Source: Numida meleagris
Taxonomy: Eukaryota > Chordata > Aves > Galliformes > Numididae
Length of the DNA stretch: 64,000 nucleotides
Reading direction: 5' to 3'
Assembly (NCBI RefSeq): GCF_002078875.1
Contig: NC_034420.1
Location: 3,223,814 to 3,287,813 of the forward strand
Below the pieces are notes generated by a model, which searched no databases, was not told the origin of the DNA, and saw only the letters and a list, made by a program, of their open reading frames with translations. A program made the translations under genes and the position numbers. Of this stretch, positions 62,576 through 64,000 are shown piece by piece (position 1 is the first letter of the stretch; every line of letters begins with the position of its first letter).

Positions 62576-64000
62576 AGAAGGAAAAATATAATTTTTTAAG
62601 ATATTCATGAAAAACTATCCATTTCTGTGAAAAGCTATGCATTTCTCTTCCAACACAGTCTTCCACTTGCCCCACAAAGTACTGCTCCTAGCACTAAATC
62701 CTCCAACTTGTTATAGGAATGTGTGAAGTACTGAGAGAAGCCAGGGTAAAAGACACAAAACCTTGTTTTCTGTTATTTGTTTGTTTGTTTGTTTTTCCCT
62801 ACCAGGAAAATACTGAAGTAGCATGCACAACTTAGAGACAGTATAGTGCTGCTTACCTCGTAACTCTCAAATAACTTCAGAAGTATTTATAAAGGTTATC
62901 ACTTGCTTAACTGCTTTACCCAATGTTATTCAAAACCAGCCCATAGACCTCTGTAGAATTCATTGCATGTAGTAGTACACAGACCTTCACATTTTGTACA
63001 TACAATTGTCCAATGAAATATAACATTAAAACTTCCTATAAATGTGAGGTGAAAAATGCCCCTTCCAACAGTGATCTGCAAACCCAAACTAATTAAAAGA
63101 TGAATAATCTCAATAACTATACTGTAAATTGTAGTAATGTTGATGACACAGATAAAAATAACGACTCCCCCGCCTCTACCAAACACACATGCATCTGAAG
63201 AGCTCTACAAGTCATGCAGAAACCACTGCAACATTTAATGTTCAGTACCTAAGGAGGTAGCTAATAGCTCTGCTGTGATCCTCATGTCTGATTTGTGTGT
63301 CCCACATAAAATGGAAACTTGGAAAATTCACAGACATTTTGCTTGCTCATCAATTCATATCCCAGGGTTTACATCAATCTTGTGACTGTTATGTTTGTTG
63401 GTATTTCTCCCCTTAGCTGTTATTGTGGGTAACAGGCCATTCCAGCCATCATCTGCCCCAGATGGCAACAAGGACATAAAGGATTAATCTGACTGCAACT
63501 GACACCTTCTGTTTCACTCATATTACAGGGAATTTTTGTGCTTCTATCACATATTTTCTTGGTTTTTTTTTTTTAAGTAGGTCCAGCCTATGCTATCCAC
63601 AGCCTGCTTGACTGCTTCATTTTCATATTATCAGTTATCATCAACAGGTTTTTCTAGAGCTATGACCTTATTTTTTTCCCCTGCTGCTCAAGGTTAGGAA
63701 TGTTAAATACAATTTGTTGGAGGAAAAATGTCCTGATTGAGAATATTCTGTAGGCTTTCAAACTTAAGGGCTGCCTTACAACTTGCCAGGGGATAAAAGC
63801 ACATGCCTCTTTGCATGTTTATTTGCGTAAATAAAATCCCCAAACATATAATTTTTCAATAATTGCTTTAAATAGCAAACATTCTGTACAAAAAATAGAA
63901 ACGTCATAGAGCAAGCAAACCTGCAGGTGCCCTGCACTGTCACTGACCCTTGCTTATAGGGAGAAGGTTTTAGGTGGTCATGCTGTTTGGCTGCATCTAT
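62576..64000. other. No supported gene; (TTTG)n at 62776-62795
   Basis: Contains a short TTTG microsatellite. A minus-strand GAG|GTAAGCAG donor near 62854 follows an 18-base open segment (LFESYE) and may be a micro-exon, but its phase does not fit 62496-62571. The 86-codon minus-strand ORF at 62926-63186 is low-complexity and hydrophobic and probably chance. Confidence 0.45.

Overview
The window looks like a piece of an AT-rich avian chromosome. The clearest evidence is repeats: at least five fragments of the CR1 LINE are recognisable, most keeping the bird-type 3' tail of repeated ATTCTATGAT-like octamers (about 1-458, 23545-23721, 23722-24566, 26272-26428, 34905-35041, 56440-56665). There are no bacterial-style operons, no long ORFs, no rRNA or tRNA genes and no CRISPR arrays. 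The base composition is that of introns and intergenic DNA, broken by one CpG island (about 55265-55705), a smaller GC-rich patch (2630-2925) and a 425-base assembly gap (43057-43481).

No protein could be identified by homology. Reading both strands for splice acceptors, open frames and splice donors gives a series of short exon candidates on the minus strand, from about 62.6 kb down to 0.85 kb. The better ones have a pyrimidine-rich acceptor, a GTRAG-like donor and one open frame. Several neighbours also join in phase (38.1 to 37.0 kb, 14.1 to 11.5 to 10.3 to 9.0 to 7.2 kb, 27.9 to 24.6 kb). I infer at least one multi-exon minus-strand gene with small exons and introns of 1-10 kb, product unknown. 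The candidates were picked by eye from AT-rich DNA, so some, especially those under 30 bases, will be chance.

Layout: 0-0.46 kb CR1; 0.85-18 kb minus-strand exon candidates in intron-like DNA; 20-27 kb a possible exon, tandem CR1s, an exon candidate at 24.64-24.74 kb, an old LINE relic and a third CR1; 27.9-41 kb more minus-strand exon candidates and two CR1 pieces; 41.4-46.8 kb two plus-strand ORF candidates (one with a single in-frame TGA, one resembling a terminal exon with poly(A) signal) around the assembly gap and a minus-strand exon candidate that could encode a signal peptide; 46.8-55.2 kb featureless; 55.3-55.7 kb CpG island; 56-64 kb a CR1, an ORF at 58 kb open on both strands, and three minus-strand exon candidates at 59.3, 60.0 and 62.5 kb. 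I saw no convincing new system. The best leads are the minus-strand exon chain, the CpG island inside it and the antisense plus-strand ORFs.
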